Shown here: positions 19,052 to 27,216 of the stretch, piece by piece
Layout: every line of letters starts with the position of its first letter
How positions within the stretch are numbered: the first letter of the stretch is position 1
Source: Aeromicrobium sp. Root472D3
GTDB lineage: Bacteria; Actinomycetota; Actinomycetes; Propionibacteriales; Nocardioidaceae
Reading direction: 5' to 3'
DNA length: 64,000 nt
Assembly: GCF_001426485.1 (NCBI RefSeq)
Contig: NZ_LMET01000001.1
Coordinates: 1,386,363 to 1,450,362 of the forward strand
Notes under the pieces: generated by a model
Seen by the model: only the letters and a program-made list of their open reading frames with translations
What the model was told of the DNA's origin: nothing
Database searches by the model: none
Position numbers and translations under genes: made by a program

Positions 19052-20346
19052 GCCCCACGTTCAGCGCCCTCGCGGTGCGCAACTACCGCATCTACATCCT
19101 CGGCGCGATCGTCTCCAACACCGGCACCTGGATGCAGCGGATCGGCCAGGACTGGCTCGTCCTGCAGCTGACCGACAGCGGCACGGCGCTCGGCATCACG
19201 ACGGGCCTGCAGCTGCTGCCGGCCCTGCTGTTCTCGCCCATCGCGGGCGTCGTGGCCGACCGCGTGCCCAAGCGGACGGTGCTGCGCTGCACGCAGGTCG
19301 CGATGGCGCTGCCGGCGCTGCTGCTGGGCATCCTCGCGGTGACCGGCGTCGTCGAGGTGTGGCACGTGTACGTCCTGGCCTTCGTCTTCGGCATCGGCAC
19401 GGCCTTCGACGCCCCGGCCCGCCAGTCGTTCGTCGTCGAGATCGTCGGCCCGAAGGACCTCTCGAACGCCGTCGGCCTCAACTCGGCGTCCTTCAACCTC
19501 GCCCGCATGATCGGCCCCGCCGTCGCGGGCCTGCTGATCGCGGCACTCGGGTCGGGGGTGCGGGCCGCCGGCTGGGTCATCCTGGTCAACGCGGTCAGCT
19601 ACCTCGCGGTGCTGACGTCGCTGCAGCTGCTCGACCCGACGCGCCTGACGCCGTCGACCGTCACCGGCACCCGCCAGCACGCCGTCCGCGACGGCATCGC
19701 GTACGTGCGGTCGCGGCCCGACCTCGTCCTGATCCTGACGTGCGTGTTCTTCGTCGGCACCTTCGGCATGAACTTCCAGATGACCAGCGCGCTGATGGCG
19801 ACCCAGGTCTTCGGCAAGGGGGCGGGGGAGTACGGCCTGCTCGCGTCCATCATGGCCGTCGGATCGCTCGCGGGGGCCCTGATGGCGGCGCGCCGCGGAC
19901 GTCCGCGCCTGCGCTTCGTCGTGCTCGCGGGAGCGGCCTTCAGCGTCACCGAGATCGTCGCGGGCCTGATGCCGACCTACGCGACGTTCGCCGCGGTGCT
20001 GCCGGTCCTCGGCCTCTGCGCGCTCACGATGGTGACGTCGGCCAACGCCACGATCCAGCTGACGTCGAGCCCCATGATGCGCGGGCGGGTCGCTGCGCTG
20101 TACCTGATGGTCTTCATGGGCGGGACACCCGTCGGCGCGCCGTTGATCGGCTGGGTCGGCGAGACGTTCGGCGCCCGGTGGATGCTGCTCGGCGGTGGCG
20201 GCGTGACGCTGGTGGGGATCGGGCTGGCGACGGCGTGGTACTTCCACACGCAGGACGCGCAGCGCGAGGAGTTGCGCCAGAACCTGCGCGACCTACGGTG
20301 GAGGCATGCACGTCGAGCGGACCTTCACGGTGTCCAGATCCACTGA
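19048..20346 (+). CDS. MFS transporter (EntS/MdtG-like)
   Basis: A 432-residue transporter with about 12 hydrophobic segments. It opens with SALAVRNYRIYILGAIVSNTGTWMQRIGQDWLVLQLT, characteristic of the EntS-like exporter branch, and has the motif A-like loop GVVADRVPKRTVL between helices 2 and 3. The GTG at 19048 overlaps the marR stop. The C-terminal 40 bases overlap the next gene in another frame. Export of a toxic small molecule or a siderophore-like compound are both possible. Confidence 0.85.
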   Translation: MSPTFSALAVRNYRIYILGAIVSNTGTWMQRIGQDWLVLQLTDSGTALGITTGLQLLPALLFSPIAGVVADRVPKRTVLRCTQVAMALPALLLGILAVTGVVEVWHVYVLAFVFGIGTAFDAPARQSFVVEIVGPKDLSNAVGLNSASFNLARMIGPAVAGLLIAALGSGVRAAGWVILVNAVSYLAVLTSLQLLDPTRLTPSTVTGTRQHAVRDGIAYVRSRPDLVLILTCVFFVGTFGMNFQMTSALMATQVFGKGAGEYGLLASIMAVGSLAGALMAARRGRPRLRFVVLAGAAFSVTEIVAGLMPTYATFAAVLPVLGLCALTMVTSANATIQLTSSPMMRGRVAALYLMVFMGGTPVGAPLIGWVGETFGARWMLLGGGGVTLVGIGLATAWYFHTQDAQREELRQNLRDLRWRHARRADLHGVQIH

Positions 20347-20749
20347 GGACGTCTTCGACTACCTCAGCGACTTCGAGAACACCAACGAGTGGGATCCCGG
20401 GACCGTCGAGACCCGTCGCACCAGCGGCGACGGCGGCATCGGGACGACCTACTCCAACCGGTCGTCGTTCGCGGGTCGCGAGGTCGAGCTGACGTACACG
20501 ACGATCGGGTACGACCGTCCGACGTTCTTCTCGGCGCGCGGCACCAACGCGCAGTCGACCGCGACCGACTCGATGACGTTCACGCGCGACGGCGACCGCA
20601 CGCAGATCCACTACCGCGCCGACTTCCAGTTCCGCGGCATCGTCAAGTACCTCGCCCCGCTCGTGCTGCGGCGCAAGCTCGACGCGCTGGCCGACGAGAC
20701 GATCGAGCACATCCGCGCGTCGCTCGAGCGCGGCGACCCCGCCGCCTGA
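20306..20749 (+). CDS. SRPBCC (polyketide cyclase-like) family protein
   Basis: A 147-residue cytosolic protein of the START/SRPBCC fold, which binds hydrophobic ligands. It starts MHVERTFTVSRSTEDVFDYLSDFENTNEWDPG, the usual beta-helix opening, and ends with the long C-terminal helix RRKLDALADETIEHIRASL. The ATG at 20306 lies 41 bases inside the end of the MFS gene, so the two are coupled. It converges on the map gene, with one base between the stop codons. Function is unknown. Confidence 0.82.
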   Translation: MHVERTFTVSRSTEDVFDYLSDFENTNEWDPGTVETRRTSGDGGIGTTYSNRSSFAGREVELTYTTIGYDRPTFFSARGTNAQSTATDSMTFTRDGDRTQIHYRADFQFRGIVKYLAPLVLRRKLDALADETIEHIRASLERGDPAA

Positions 20750-20750
20750 C

Positions 20751-21533
20751 TCAGGCGCGTGCCCCCGGCGGCAGCGTCAGCACCTCGGCCCCGTCGGTCG
20801 TGATGGCGATCGTGTGCTCGCTGTGCGCCGTGCGGCATCCCGTCGCGCTGCGCAGGGTCCACCCGTCGGCGTCCGTCACGAGCTCGTCGGTGTCGACCAT
20901 GGCCCACGGCTCGAGGGCCAGCAGGAGCCCCGGACGCAGGCGGTAGCCGCGCCCCGGGCGTCCGGCGTTGGCGACGTGCGGGTCCTGGTGCATCGTCGTC
21001 CCGATGCCGTGGCCGCCGAACTCGAGGTTGACGGGGTAGCCCTCGTCCTGCAGCACCGTGCCGATCGCGTGCGACAGGTCGCCGACACGGGCTCCTGGAC
21101 GGGCGGCGGCGATGCCCGCGGCGAGCGCCCGCTCGGTGGCCGCGATCAGGTGGACGCTGCCGGGCGGTCGCGCCGTCCCGACGACGAAGCTGATGGCCGA
21201 GTCGGCCGCGATGCCGTCGAGCGTCACGGCGAGGTCGAGCGTCAGCAGGTCGCCGTCCGCGAGCGTCCGGTCGTGGGGGAGCCCGTGCAGCACGGCGTCG
21301 TTGACGGCGGTGCAGACGTGGTGGCCGAAGGGTCCGCGACCGAACGACGGGGCGTAGTCGACGTAGCACGAGACCGCGCCGGCCCGGTCGATCATCGAGC
21401 GCGCCCAGTCGTCGATCTCGAGCAGGTTGGTGCCCACGTCGACGCGCTCGCGCAGCGTCTGCAGGACGTGCCCCACCAGGGCGCCGGCGGCGCGGGCGCG
21501 TGGCATCTGGGCCGGGCTCATGATCTCGATCAT
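20751..21533 (-). CDS. map: Type I methionine aminopeptidase
   Basis: Removes initiator methionine from nascent proteins using two metal ions. The 260-residue protein has all five ligands in family context: Asp in LTLDLAVTLDG and ADSA, His in GHGIGTTMHQDP, Glu in ALEPWAMV and Glu in TAHSEHTIAI. The ATG at 21533 is preferred to the open frame start at 21572 because GAGAGG precedes it and the protein then begins at MIEIMSP. It is divergent from a small XRE regulator with only 65 bases between starts. It lacks an SH3-type N-terminal extension. Confidence 0.93.
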   Translation of the reverse strand: MIEIMSPAQMPRARAAGALVGHVLQTLRERVDVGTNLLEIDDWARSMIDRAGAVSCYVDYAPSFGRGPFGHHVCTAVNDAVLHGLPHDRTLADGDLLTLDLAVTLDGIAADSAISFVVGTARPPGSVHLIAATERALAAGIAAARPGARVGDLSHAIGTVLQDEGYPVNLEFGGHGIGTTMHQDPHVANAGRPGRGYRLRPGLLLALEPWAMVDTDELVTDADGWTLRSATGCRTAHSEHTIAITTDGAEVLTLPPGARA

Positions 21534-21562
21534 CGGTGGAACCTCTCGTTGACCAATAACTA

Positions 21563-21584
21563 TACCGGCCATGTCATCCCGGTA
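21563..21584. promoter_or_regulatory. Inverted repeat between map and the XRE gene
   Basis: TACCGG (21563-21568) and CCGGTA (21579-21584) form an inverted repeat separated by ten bases, in the 65-bp divergent promoter region. ACTATA/TACTAT sequences flank it. It is a reasonable operator for the XRE protein. Confidence 0.4.
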
Positions 21585-21598
21585 CTATCATCGGCACC

Positions 21599-21907
21599 AT
21601 GGTCAGGCTCCCGCTCACCCCCGCCGAGATCGACCGCGGCCGTCGTCTCGGTGCGATGCTGAGGCAGGCGCGCGGCGACCGGTCGATGCTCGACGTGGCC
21701 CTCGACGCCCGCGTGTCGCCCGAGACGCTGCGCAAGATCGAGACCGGTCGCATCGCCACACCGGCGTTCCCGACGATCGCGGCGATCGCCGACGTCCTGG
21801 GCCTGTCGCTCGACGACGTGTGGGCCGAGATCACCCGTCCCGAGCGGGGAAGCGCGTCCCACGGGCCGACGGGTCGGGACGCCCCCGCGCGATCAGGGCT
21901 AACCTGA
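21599..21907 (+). CDS. XRE family DNA-binding protein
   Basis: A 102-residue regulator that is essentially one helix-turn-helix domain (about residues 12-77): RRLGAMLRQARGDRSMLDVALDARVSPETLRKIETGR is the HTH_3/HTH_31 signature. The tail after residue 80 is short and disordered, with no sensor domain. ATG start at 21599, divergent from map. It ends four bases before the M20 amidohydrolase gene and could be co-transcribed with it. A toxin-antitoxin role was considered but the neighbours do not support it. Confidence 0.85.
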   Translation: MVRLPLTPAEIDRGRRLGAMLRQARGDRSMLDVALDARVSPETLRKIETGRIATPAFPTIAAIADVLGLSLDDVWAEITRPERGSASHGPTGRDAPARSGLT

Positions 21908-21911
21908 GGGA

Positions 21912-23084
21912 ATGTCCACGTCCCTCGTCGAGTCGCTCGCCCGTTCCATCGACGTGGTCACGCCCGACCTGATCGAGGTCCGGCGCGACCTGCACTCCTC
22001 GCCCGAGCTGTCGTGGCACGAGGAGCGGACGACCGACGTCGTCGCGATGTGGATGGACAAGCTCGGCATCTCCTACGAGCGCTTCGAGGGCACGGGCCTG
22101 ATGGCCGAGATCGGCCCCGACGAGGGCCCGATCGTCGCGCTGCGCGCCGACCTGGACGCCCTCCCGGTCGTCGAGACGTCGCAGGACCCCTGGAAGTCGA
22201 CGGTCCCCGGCGTCTCGCACTCGTGCGGGCACGACGTCCACGTGTCGGCCCTGCTGGGCGCCGCGGTGGCCCTGGCGCACGCCCACGCCGAGCACGGGCT
22301 GCCCGTGCGCGTGCGGCTGCTGTTCCAGCCCGCCGAGGAGGTCATGCCCGGCGGCGCGCTGCGCCTGCTGGCGGCCGGGGCGCTCAAGGGCGTCTCGCGC
22401 ATCTTCGCGCTGCACTGCGACCCGTCGCTCGACGTCGGTCAGGTCGGCCTGCGCGAGGGGCCCATCACCGGGGCGTCCGACCACATCACGGTGCACCTCA
22501 GCGGTCGCGGCGGCCACACGTCCCGCCCGCACCTGACCGAGGACCTGACCTACGCGCTCGGCAGCCTGCTGACGCAGCTGCCGGCCGTGCTGTCGCGGCG
22601 GTTCGACCCCCGCGCGGGCGCGAGCATGGTGTGGGGGCAGATCCGGTCCGGCAACGCCGCCAACGTCATCCCGTCGACCGGCGAGCTCAGCGGCACCCTG
22701 CGGATGCTCGACGCCGCCGCGTGGCACCAGGCCGAGCACCTCGTGCGCGGTCTCATCAGCGACATCATCGAGCCGTTCGGCGTCAGCGCCGACGTCACGT
22801 ACGTCCGGGGCGTCCCGCCCGTCGTCAACGACTTCGGGGCCACCGAGATCCTGCGCCGCGCGGTCTCGCAGGCGGTCGGCCCCGGTGGGGTCGCGTCGAC
22901 CGCGCAGAGCCTCGGCGGCGAGGACTTCGCGTGGTACGTCGAGGCCGTCCCCGGCTCGATGGGACGCCTCGGCACCCGCACCCCCGACGGGCCGACGTAC
23001 GACCTGCACCAGGGCAACCTGCGGGTCGACGAGCGCGCCATCGCGGTCGGCGCCAAGGTGCTCGCGATCGCCGCCGTCAGCTGA
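21912..23084 (+). CDS. M20 family amidohydrolase
   Basis: Metal-dependent amidohydrolase/peptidase of 390 residues, of the IAA-amino-acid hydrolase or AmiA/AmiB type. Metal-binding blocks are present: Cys/His/Asp in SCGHDVHVSALLG, the catalytic Glu in QPAEEVMPGG, His in FALHCDPSLDVG, and LGGEDFAWY near the C-terminus. The dimerisation lid (HLSGRGGHTSRPH) lies in the middle. ATG start at 21912, four bases after the XRE stop. Related genes (amiA1/amiB1) lie near deoD and pmmB in M. tuberculosis, as I recall, which supports ancestral synteny. The natural amide is unknown. Confidence 0.9.
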   Translation: MSTSLVESLARSIDVVTPDLIEVRRDLHSSPELSWHEERTTDVVAMWMDKLGISYERFEGTGLMAEIGPDEGPIVALRADLDALPVVETSQDPWKSTVPGVSHSCGHDVHVSALLGAAVALAHAHAEHGLPVRVRLLFQPAEEVMPGGALRLLAAGALKGVSRIFALHCDPSLDVGQVGLREGPITGASDHITVHLSGRGGHTSRPHLTEDLTYALGSLLTQLPAVLSRRFDPRAGASMVWGQIRSGNAANVIPSTGELSGTLRMLDAAAWHQAEHLVRGLISDIIEPFGVSADVTYVRGVPPVVNDFGATEILRRAVSQAVGPGGVASTAQSLGGEDFAWYVEAVPGSMGRLGTRTPDGPTYDLHQGNLRVDERAIAVGAKVLAIAAVS

Positions 23085-23378
23085 CGCACCTCGCACACCA
23101 CCCGTTCGCCAGGCAGGCCGCTTGCGGCCGACCGTGAGGGAGCGCCAGCGACCGAGGCGAGGGTTGGGTGGGTCGCCTCGCTTCGCTCACGCCGCTCGTT
23201 CCTCGCGGCTGGCGACCGGTGTCGGCTGGCGAGCGGGTTCGAGGGCTCGCTGTCGCCGCGAGGTGAAGATACGGTTACAGCGCCCGGCAATCGCTCCGAG
23301 GCCCTCCCGCACGACCCACCCGGACACTAGGGTCGGTCACGAGTGCCGGGCTCCCCGGCTCCGTACCGAGGAGGAATT
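23085..23378. other. 294-bp intergenic region with REP-like inverted repeats
   Basis: No coding region is supported here. The first 180 bases hold several short inverted repeats, including GGCCGC-tt-GCGGCC and CGAGGCGA...TCGCCTCG, with CTCGCTTCGCTCAC and CTCGTTCCTCGCGG strings that resemble dispersed actinobacterial intergenic repeats. The last 100 bases must carry the promoter of the nucleoside-binding protein; its strong AGGAGG ribosome-binding site is at 23369-23374. Confidence 0.5.
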
Positions 23379-24464
23379 TTGCGTCGATTGACCAGGCTTT
23401 CCGCTGTTGCCGCCGTGGCCACGCTCGCTCTCGCGGGCTGTGGAGGGGGCAGCGACAGCGAGGGTGGCGGAGGCGACAAGCCCGCTGCCAGCGACGACGT
23501 CTGCAAGACCGCCGACGGCGACGGCCCGAAGATCGGCCTGGCGTACGACGTGGGCGGACGCGGCGACCAGTCGTTCAACGACTCGGCGTACGCCGGCATG
23601 GAGAAGGCCGTCAGCGACTTCGACGCCACGTGCATCGAGGGCGAGGCGACCGACGGCGAGGCCGAGTCGGCCCGCGAGGACCGTCTGCGCAACATGGCAG
23701 AGAGCGGCGCCACCGCGATCGTCGGCGTCGGATTCGCCTACAGCGAGTCGGTCAACGCCGTGGCCCCCGACTTCCCCGAGGTCAACTTCGCCGTCATCGA
23801 CGGCTTCGACCCCGACGACACGGCCAACGACAACGTCGCCTACCTCGGCTTCGCCGAGGAGCAGGGCTCCTTCCTCGTGGGCGTCGCCGCCGCCGAGAAG
23901 AGCCAGTCCGGCACGATCGGCTTCGTCGGTGGCGTCAACAACGAGCTGATCCAGAAGTTCGAGGCCGGCTACACCGCGGGCGCCAAGGCCGCCAAGCCCG
24001 ACATCAAGGTCGAGGTCCAGTACATCCAGGAGTCGGACCTGTCCGGCTTCGGCGACCCGGCCGGCGGCAAGGCCGCCGCGACGGGCGAGTTCGACAAGGG
24101 CGCCGACGTGGTCTACCACGCGGCCGGTGGCTCGGGCTCGGGCGTCTTCGACGCCGCTGTCGAGGCCGGCGAGGGCAACTGGGCGATCGGTGTCGACTCC
24201 GACCAGTACCTGACCGCGACCGCCGAGCAGAAGCCGTTCATCCTGACGTCGATGCTCAAGCGCGTCGACACGGCGACGTACAACTTCGCCAAGTCGATCG
24301 ACGAGGGCAAGCCGCTGGTCAGCTACACGGTCTACGACCTCAAGCAGGACGGCGTCGGCTACTCGTCGGCCAACGAGTCGGCGATCACCGATCTGACGAC
24401 CAGCATCGACGAGTACAAGGCCAAGATCATCTCCGGAGAGATCACGGTCCCGACCAAGCCGTAA
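23379..24464 (+). CDS. BMP family nucleoside-binding lipoprotein
   Basis: Extracellular receptor of a nucleoside ABC importer, 361 residues, of the Bmp/PnrA family. The TTG at 23379 is chosen as start because AGGAGG lies four bases upstream and the protein then begins with a lipoprotein signal (RRLTRLSAVAAVATLALAGC, lipobox cysteine at about residue 20). Family features include GLAYDVGGRGDQSFNDSA, EGEATDGEAESAREDRLRNM and GSGSGVFDAA in the ligand pocket. An upstream GTG would put the signal 12 residues inside. A strong hairpin follows the stop, before the ATPase gene, as expected when the receptor is made in excess. Confidence 0.93.
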   Translation: MRRLTRLSAVAAVATLALAGCGGGSDSEGGGGDKPAASDDVCKTADGDGPKIGLAYDVGGRGDQSFNDSAYAGMEKAVSDFDATCIEGEATDGEAESAREDRLRNMAESGATAIVGVGFAYSESVNAVAPDFPEVNFAVIDGFDPDDTANDNVAYLGFAEEQGSFLVGVAAAEKSQSGTIGFVGGVNNELIQKFEAGYTAGAKAAKPDIKVEVQYIQESDLSGFGDPAGGKAAATGEFDKGADVVYHAAGGSGSGVFDAAVEAGEGNWAIGVDSDQYLTATAEQKPFILTSMLKRVDTATYNFAKSIDEGKPLVSYTVYDLKQDGVGYSSANESAITDLTTSIDEYKAKIISGEITVPTKP

Positions 24465-24491
24465 CGGCTCGGTCGACACCATCGACGACGA

Positions 24492-24530
24492 CGAACCTGG
24501 GCTGGCGCGGTAGCGTTCAGCCCAGGTTCG
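24492..24530 (+). terminator. Intercistronic hairpin between receptor and ATPase
   Basis: Perfect 13-base arms (CGAACCTGGGCTG and CAGCCCAGGTTCG) enclose a 13-base loop, 27 bases after the lipoprotein stop. In binding-protein operons such hairpins usually cause partial termination or protect the upstream mRNA, raising receptor levels over transporter levels. There is no T-run. Confidence 0.7.
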
Positions 24531-24619
24531 CCGTTGTCCGGCCACCGGCAGGCGTCCACCTCGGGTGGGCGGCCGGTCGCCAACGTCAGTCTCAGAACGC
24601 AAGTACGTAGGGAGTATCC

Positions 24620-26128
24620 GTGCCGTCTGCCGTCGATGCAGTGCAGCTGCGGGGAATCGGCAAACGATTCCCGGGTGTCGTCGCCAACCATGACGTCGAC
24701 GTCACGATCCGACCGGGCACGGTCCACGCCCTGATCGGCGAGAACGGTGCCGGCAAGTCGACGCTCATGAAGATCCTGTACGGGGTCCAGCGTCCCGACG
24801 ACGGCACGATCGCGATCGAGGGCGAGCAGGTCGTCCTCAAGTCGCCGACCGAGGCCATCGAGGTCGGCGTCGGCATGGTCTTCCAGCACTTCATGCTGGC
24901 CGACAACCTGACGGTGCTCGAGAACATGGTGCTCGGCGCCGAGAAGCTGCACGGCATCGGCGACGGCGCGCGCACCGAGATCCGCCGCATCTCCGACCGC
25001 TTCGGCTTCGACCTCGACCCCGACGTGCTGGTCGAGCGCCTCGGGGTCGCGGCCCGTCAGCGGCTCGAGATCGCCAAGGTGCTGTACCGCGGTGCCCGCA
25101 TCATCATCCTCGACGAGCCGACGGCCGTGCTCGTCCCGCAGGAGGTCGACGCCCTGTTCGAGAACCTGCGCGAGCTCACCAGCGCCGGCAACTCGGTGCT
25201 GTTCATCTCGCACAAGCTCGACGAGGTGCTCGCGATCGCCGACGACATCACGGTCATGCGGCGCGGCACGACGGTCGGCACAGCCGATCCCGCGACCGCG
25301 ACCAAGCAGGAGCTCGCCGAGCTGATGGTCGGCTCCGAGCTGCCGTCGCCCGAGACCGAGGAGTCGACGGTCACCGACACGGTGCAGCTGTCGCTGTCCG
25401 ACGTCACCCTGACCGACGAGTTCGGACGCAACCTGCTCAGCGACCTGTCGCTGACGATCCGCCGCGGCGAGGTGCTGGGCATCGCGGGCGTCGAGGGCAA
25501 CGGGCAGGCCGAGCTGGTCGAGACGATCATGGGCATGCGCATCCCCACCGCCGGACGCATCATGCTCGGCGACGAGGACGTCACGCACTGGCACACGCGC
25601 CGCCTGCGCGAGGCCGGCATCGGCTACATCCCCGAGGACCGTCACCGTCACGGGCTGCTGCTCGACGCGCCCCTGTGGGAGAACCGGATCCTCGGCCACC
25701 AGACGCGCCCGCCGAGCTCGAAGGGCATGTTCATCAACCGGCGGGGCGCGCGCAAGGACACCGAGCGCATCGTCGCCGACTACGACGTCCGCGCACCCGG
25801 CATCGACACGCCGTCGCGCGCCCTGTCGGGCGGCAACCAGCAGAAGCTCATCGTCGGACGCGAGATGAGCGGCGACCCCGTCCTGCTCATCGCGTCGCAC
25901 CCCACGCGCGGTGTCGACGTCGGCGCGCAGGCCGCGATCTGGGACCACATCAAGCGGGCCCGTCGCGCGGGCCTGGCGGTGCTGCTGATCTCGGCCGACC
26001 TCGACGAGCTGATCGGCCTGTCCGACACGATCCAGGTGATCCTGCGCGGCCGCTTCGTCGGCACGTTCGACCCGGCCAAGGTCACGCCGCAGGATCTCGG
26101 AACCGCCATGACCGGAGGTGCGGCATGA
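24620..26128 (+). CDS. Nucleoside ABC transporter ATP-binding protein
   Basis: A 502-residue protein with two fused ATPase domains, as in the RbsA/NupA class. The first domain has Walker A GENGAGKST (about residue 42), Q-loop VFQHFML and Walker B IIILDEPTAVL. The second has a degenerate Walker A (GVEGNGQAEL), a canonical signature ALSGGNQQKL and the ASHPTRGVDVGAQ motif. The signature of the first domain reads RLGVAARQRLEI, departing from the usual LSVG-x-QQR form. GTG start at 24620 with GGGAG before it. The stop overlaps the first permease gene (ATGA). With the BMP lipoprotein this identifies a nucleoside importer. Confidence 0.92.
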   Translation: MPSAVDAVQLRGIGKRFPGVVANHDVDVTIRPGTVHALIGENGAGKSTLMKILYGVQRPDDGTIAIEGEQVVLKSPTEAIEVGVGMVFQHFMLADNLTVLENMVLGAEKLHGIGDGARTEIRRISDRFGFDLDPDVLVERLGVAARQRLEIAKVLYRGARIIILDEPTAVLVPQEVDALFENLRELTSAGNSVLFISHKLDEVLAIADDITVMRRGTTVGTADPATATKQELAELMVGSELPSPETEESTVTDTVQLSLSDVTLTDEFGRNLLSDLSLTIRRGEVLGIAGVEGNGQAELVETIMGMRIPTAGRIMLGDEDVTHWHTRRLREAGIGYIPEDRHRHGLLLDAPLWENRILGHQTRPPSSKGMFINRRGARKDTERIVADYDVRAPGIDTPSRALSGGNQQKLIVGREMSGDPVLLIASHPTRGVDVGAQAAIWDHIKRARRAGLAVLLISADLDELIGLSDTIQVILRGRFVGTFDPAKVTPQDLGTAMTGGAA

Positions 26129-27216
26129 CCGGCCGCCTGAAGTCCGTCGCGCTGGCGCTGCTCGCGCCGGCGATCGCGATCGTCCTGAGCATCCTCGTGA
26201 CGACGCTGGTCATCGCCGCCGTCGGCAGCTCGCCGGGCGAGTTCTGGTCGACGATGTTCGAGGTGCCCAAGCCGCGCCTGCGCGTCGACATCGTCAACCA
26301 GACCGCCATGATCTACATCGCCGCGGTCGCCGCGGCGATCGGCTTCCGCATGGGCCTGTTCAACATCGGCCTCGAGGGCCAGTACACGATCGCGTCGTTC
26401 GCGGCCGCCTCGTTCGCGGGAGCGGCCTACCTGGGCGGCTTCGCGAACGTCATCGCCTCGCTGGCCGTCGCGATGCTCGTGGGTGCCGCCTGGTCGGGCA
26501 TCGCCGGCCTCCTCAAGACGACCCGAGGCGTCAGCGAGGTCATCTCGACGATCATGCTCAACGCGATCGCCGTGACGCTCGTCGGCTACTTCCTGAACAA
26601 CTACGGGGTCAAGGAGGGCAACACGGTCCACACCAAGAACCTCGAGCCCTCCTCGACGCTCGGCGGATTCTCGCCGTTCGAGGACCGCGACGGCGAGATC
26701 TGGGCGCTGTCGATCGTCGCGCTGCTGCTCGGCATCGGCTTCTGGGTGCTGCTCAACAAGACGCGCTTCGGCTTCGACCTGCGCGCCAGCGGGCAGTCCG
26801 AGAGCGCCGCACTGGCCAGCGGCATCAACCCCAAGCGGATGATCCTGATCTCGATGATGCTGTCGGGGGCCGTCGCCGGCCTGATCTGGATGCCCGCGCT
26901 GTTCGGCGGTGCCCGCAACTACGGCACGTCGTTCCAGGTCGGTCTCGGCTTCCTCGGCATCGCCGTGGCCCTCCTGGGCCGCAACCGTCCCGTCGGCATG
27001 CTGTTCGGCGCGCTGCTGTTCGCGTTCTTGTCGGTCAAGTCCAACGACCTCACGTTCGGCACCGACGTCTCGCCGAGCATCGTCCAGATCACCCAGGGAG
27101 TCGCCGTGCTCGCGGTCGTCGTCACGTACGAGGTGGTGCGCCGCTGGCGCACGCGCCTCGAGCAGCGAGCCGTCAGCCGTGAGCTGACCGGCACGACGGC
27201 AGGAGCGACCTCATGA
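26125..27216 (+). CDS. Nucleoside ABC transporter permease 1
   Basis: Membrane permease of 363 residues in the BPD_transp_2 (RbsC/NupB) family with about nine to ten hydrophobic segments. The conserved block FRMGLFNIGLEGQYTI near residue 74 is the family signature, and TRFGFDLRASGQSESAALASGI is the conserved cytosolic loop. The ATG at 26125 overlaps the ATPase stop, and its own stop overlaps permease 2, so the three are coupled. It pairs with permease 2 to form the channel. The upstream frame is a shadow of the ATPase. Confidence 0.92.
   Translation: MTGRLKSVALALLAPAIAIVLSILVTTLVIAAVGSSPGEFWSTMFEVPKPRLRVDIVNQTAMIYIAAVAAAIGFRMGLFNIGLEGQYTIASFAAASFAGAAYLGGFANVIASLAVAMLVGAAWSGIAGLLKTTRGVSEVISTIMLNAIAVTLVGYFLNNYGVKEGNTVHTKNLEPSSTLGGFSPFEDRDGEIWALSIVALLLGIGFWVLLNKTRFGFDLRASGQSESAALASGINPKRMILISMMLSGAVAGLIWMPALFGGARNYGTSFQVGLGFLGIAVALLGRNRPVGMLFGALLFAFLSVKSNDLTFGTDVSPSIVQITQGVAVLAVVVTYEVVRRWRTRLEQRAVSRELTGTTAGATS

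Noticed and set aside
21533..21907. XRE protein as the antitoxin of a toxin-antitoxin pair
   Set aside because: The neighbours are a methionine aminopeptidase and an M20 amidohydrolase; no toxin-like small gene is adjacent.
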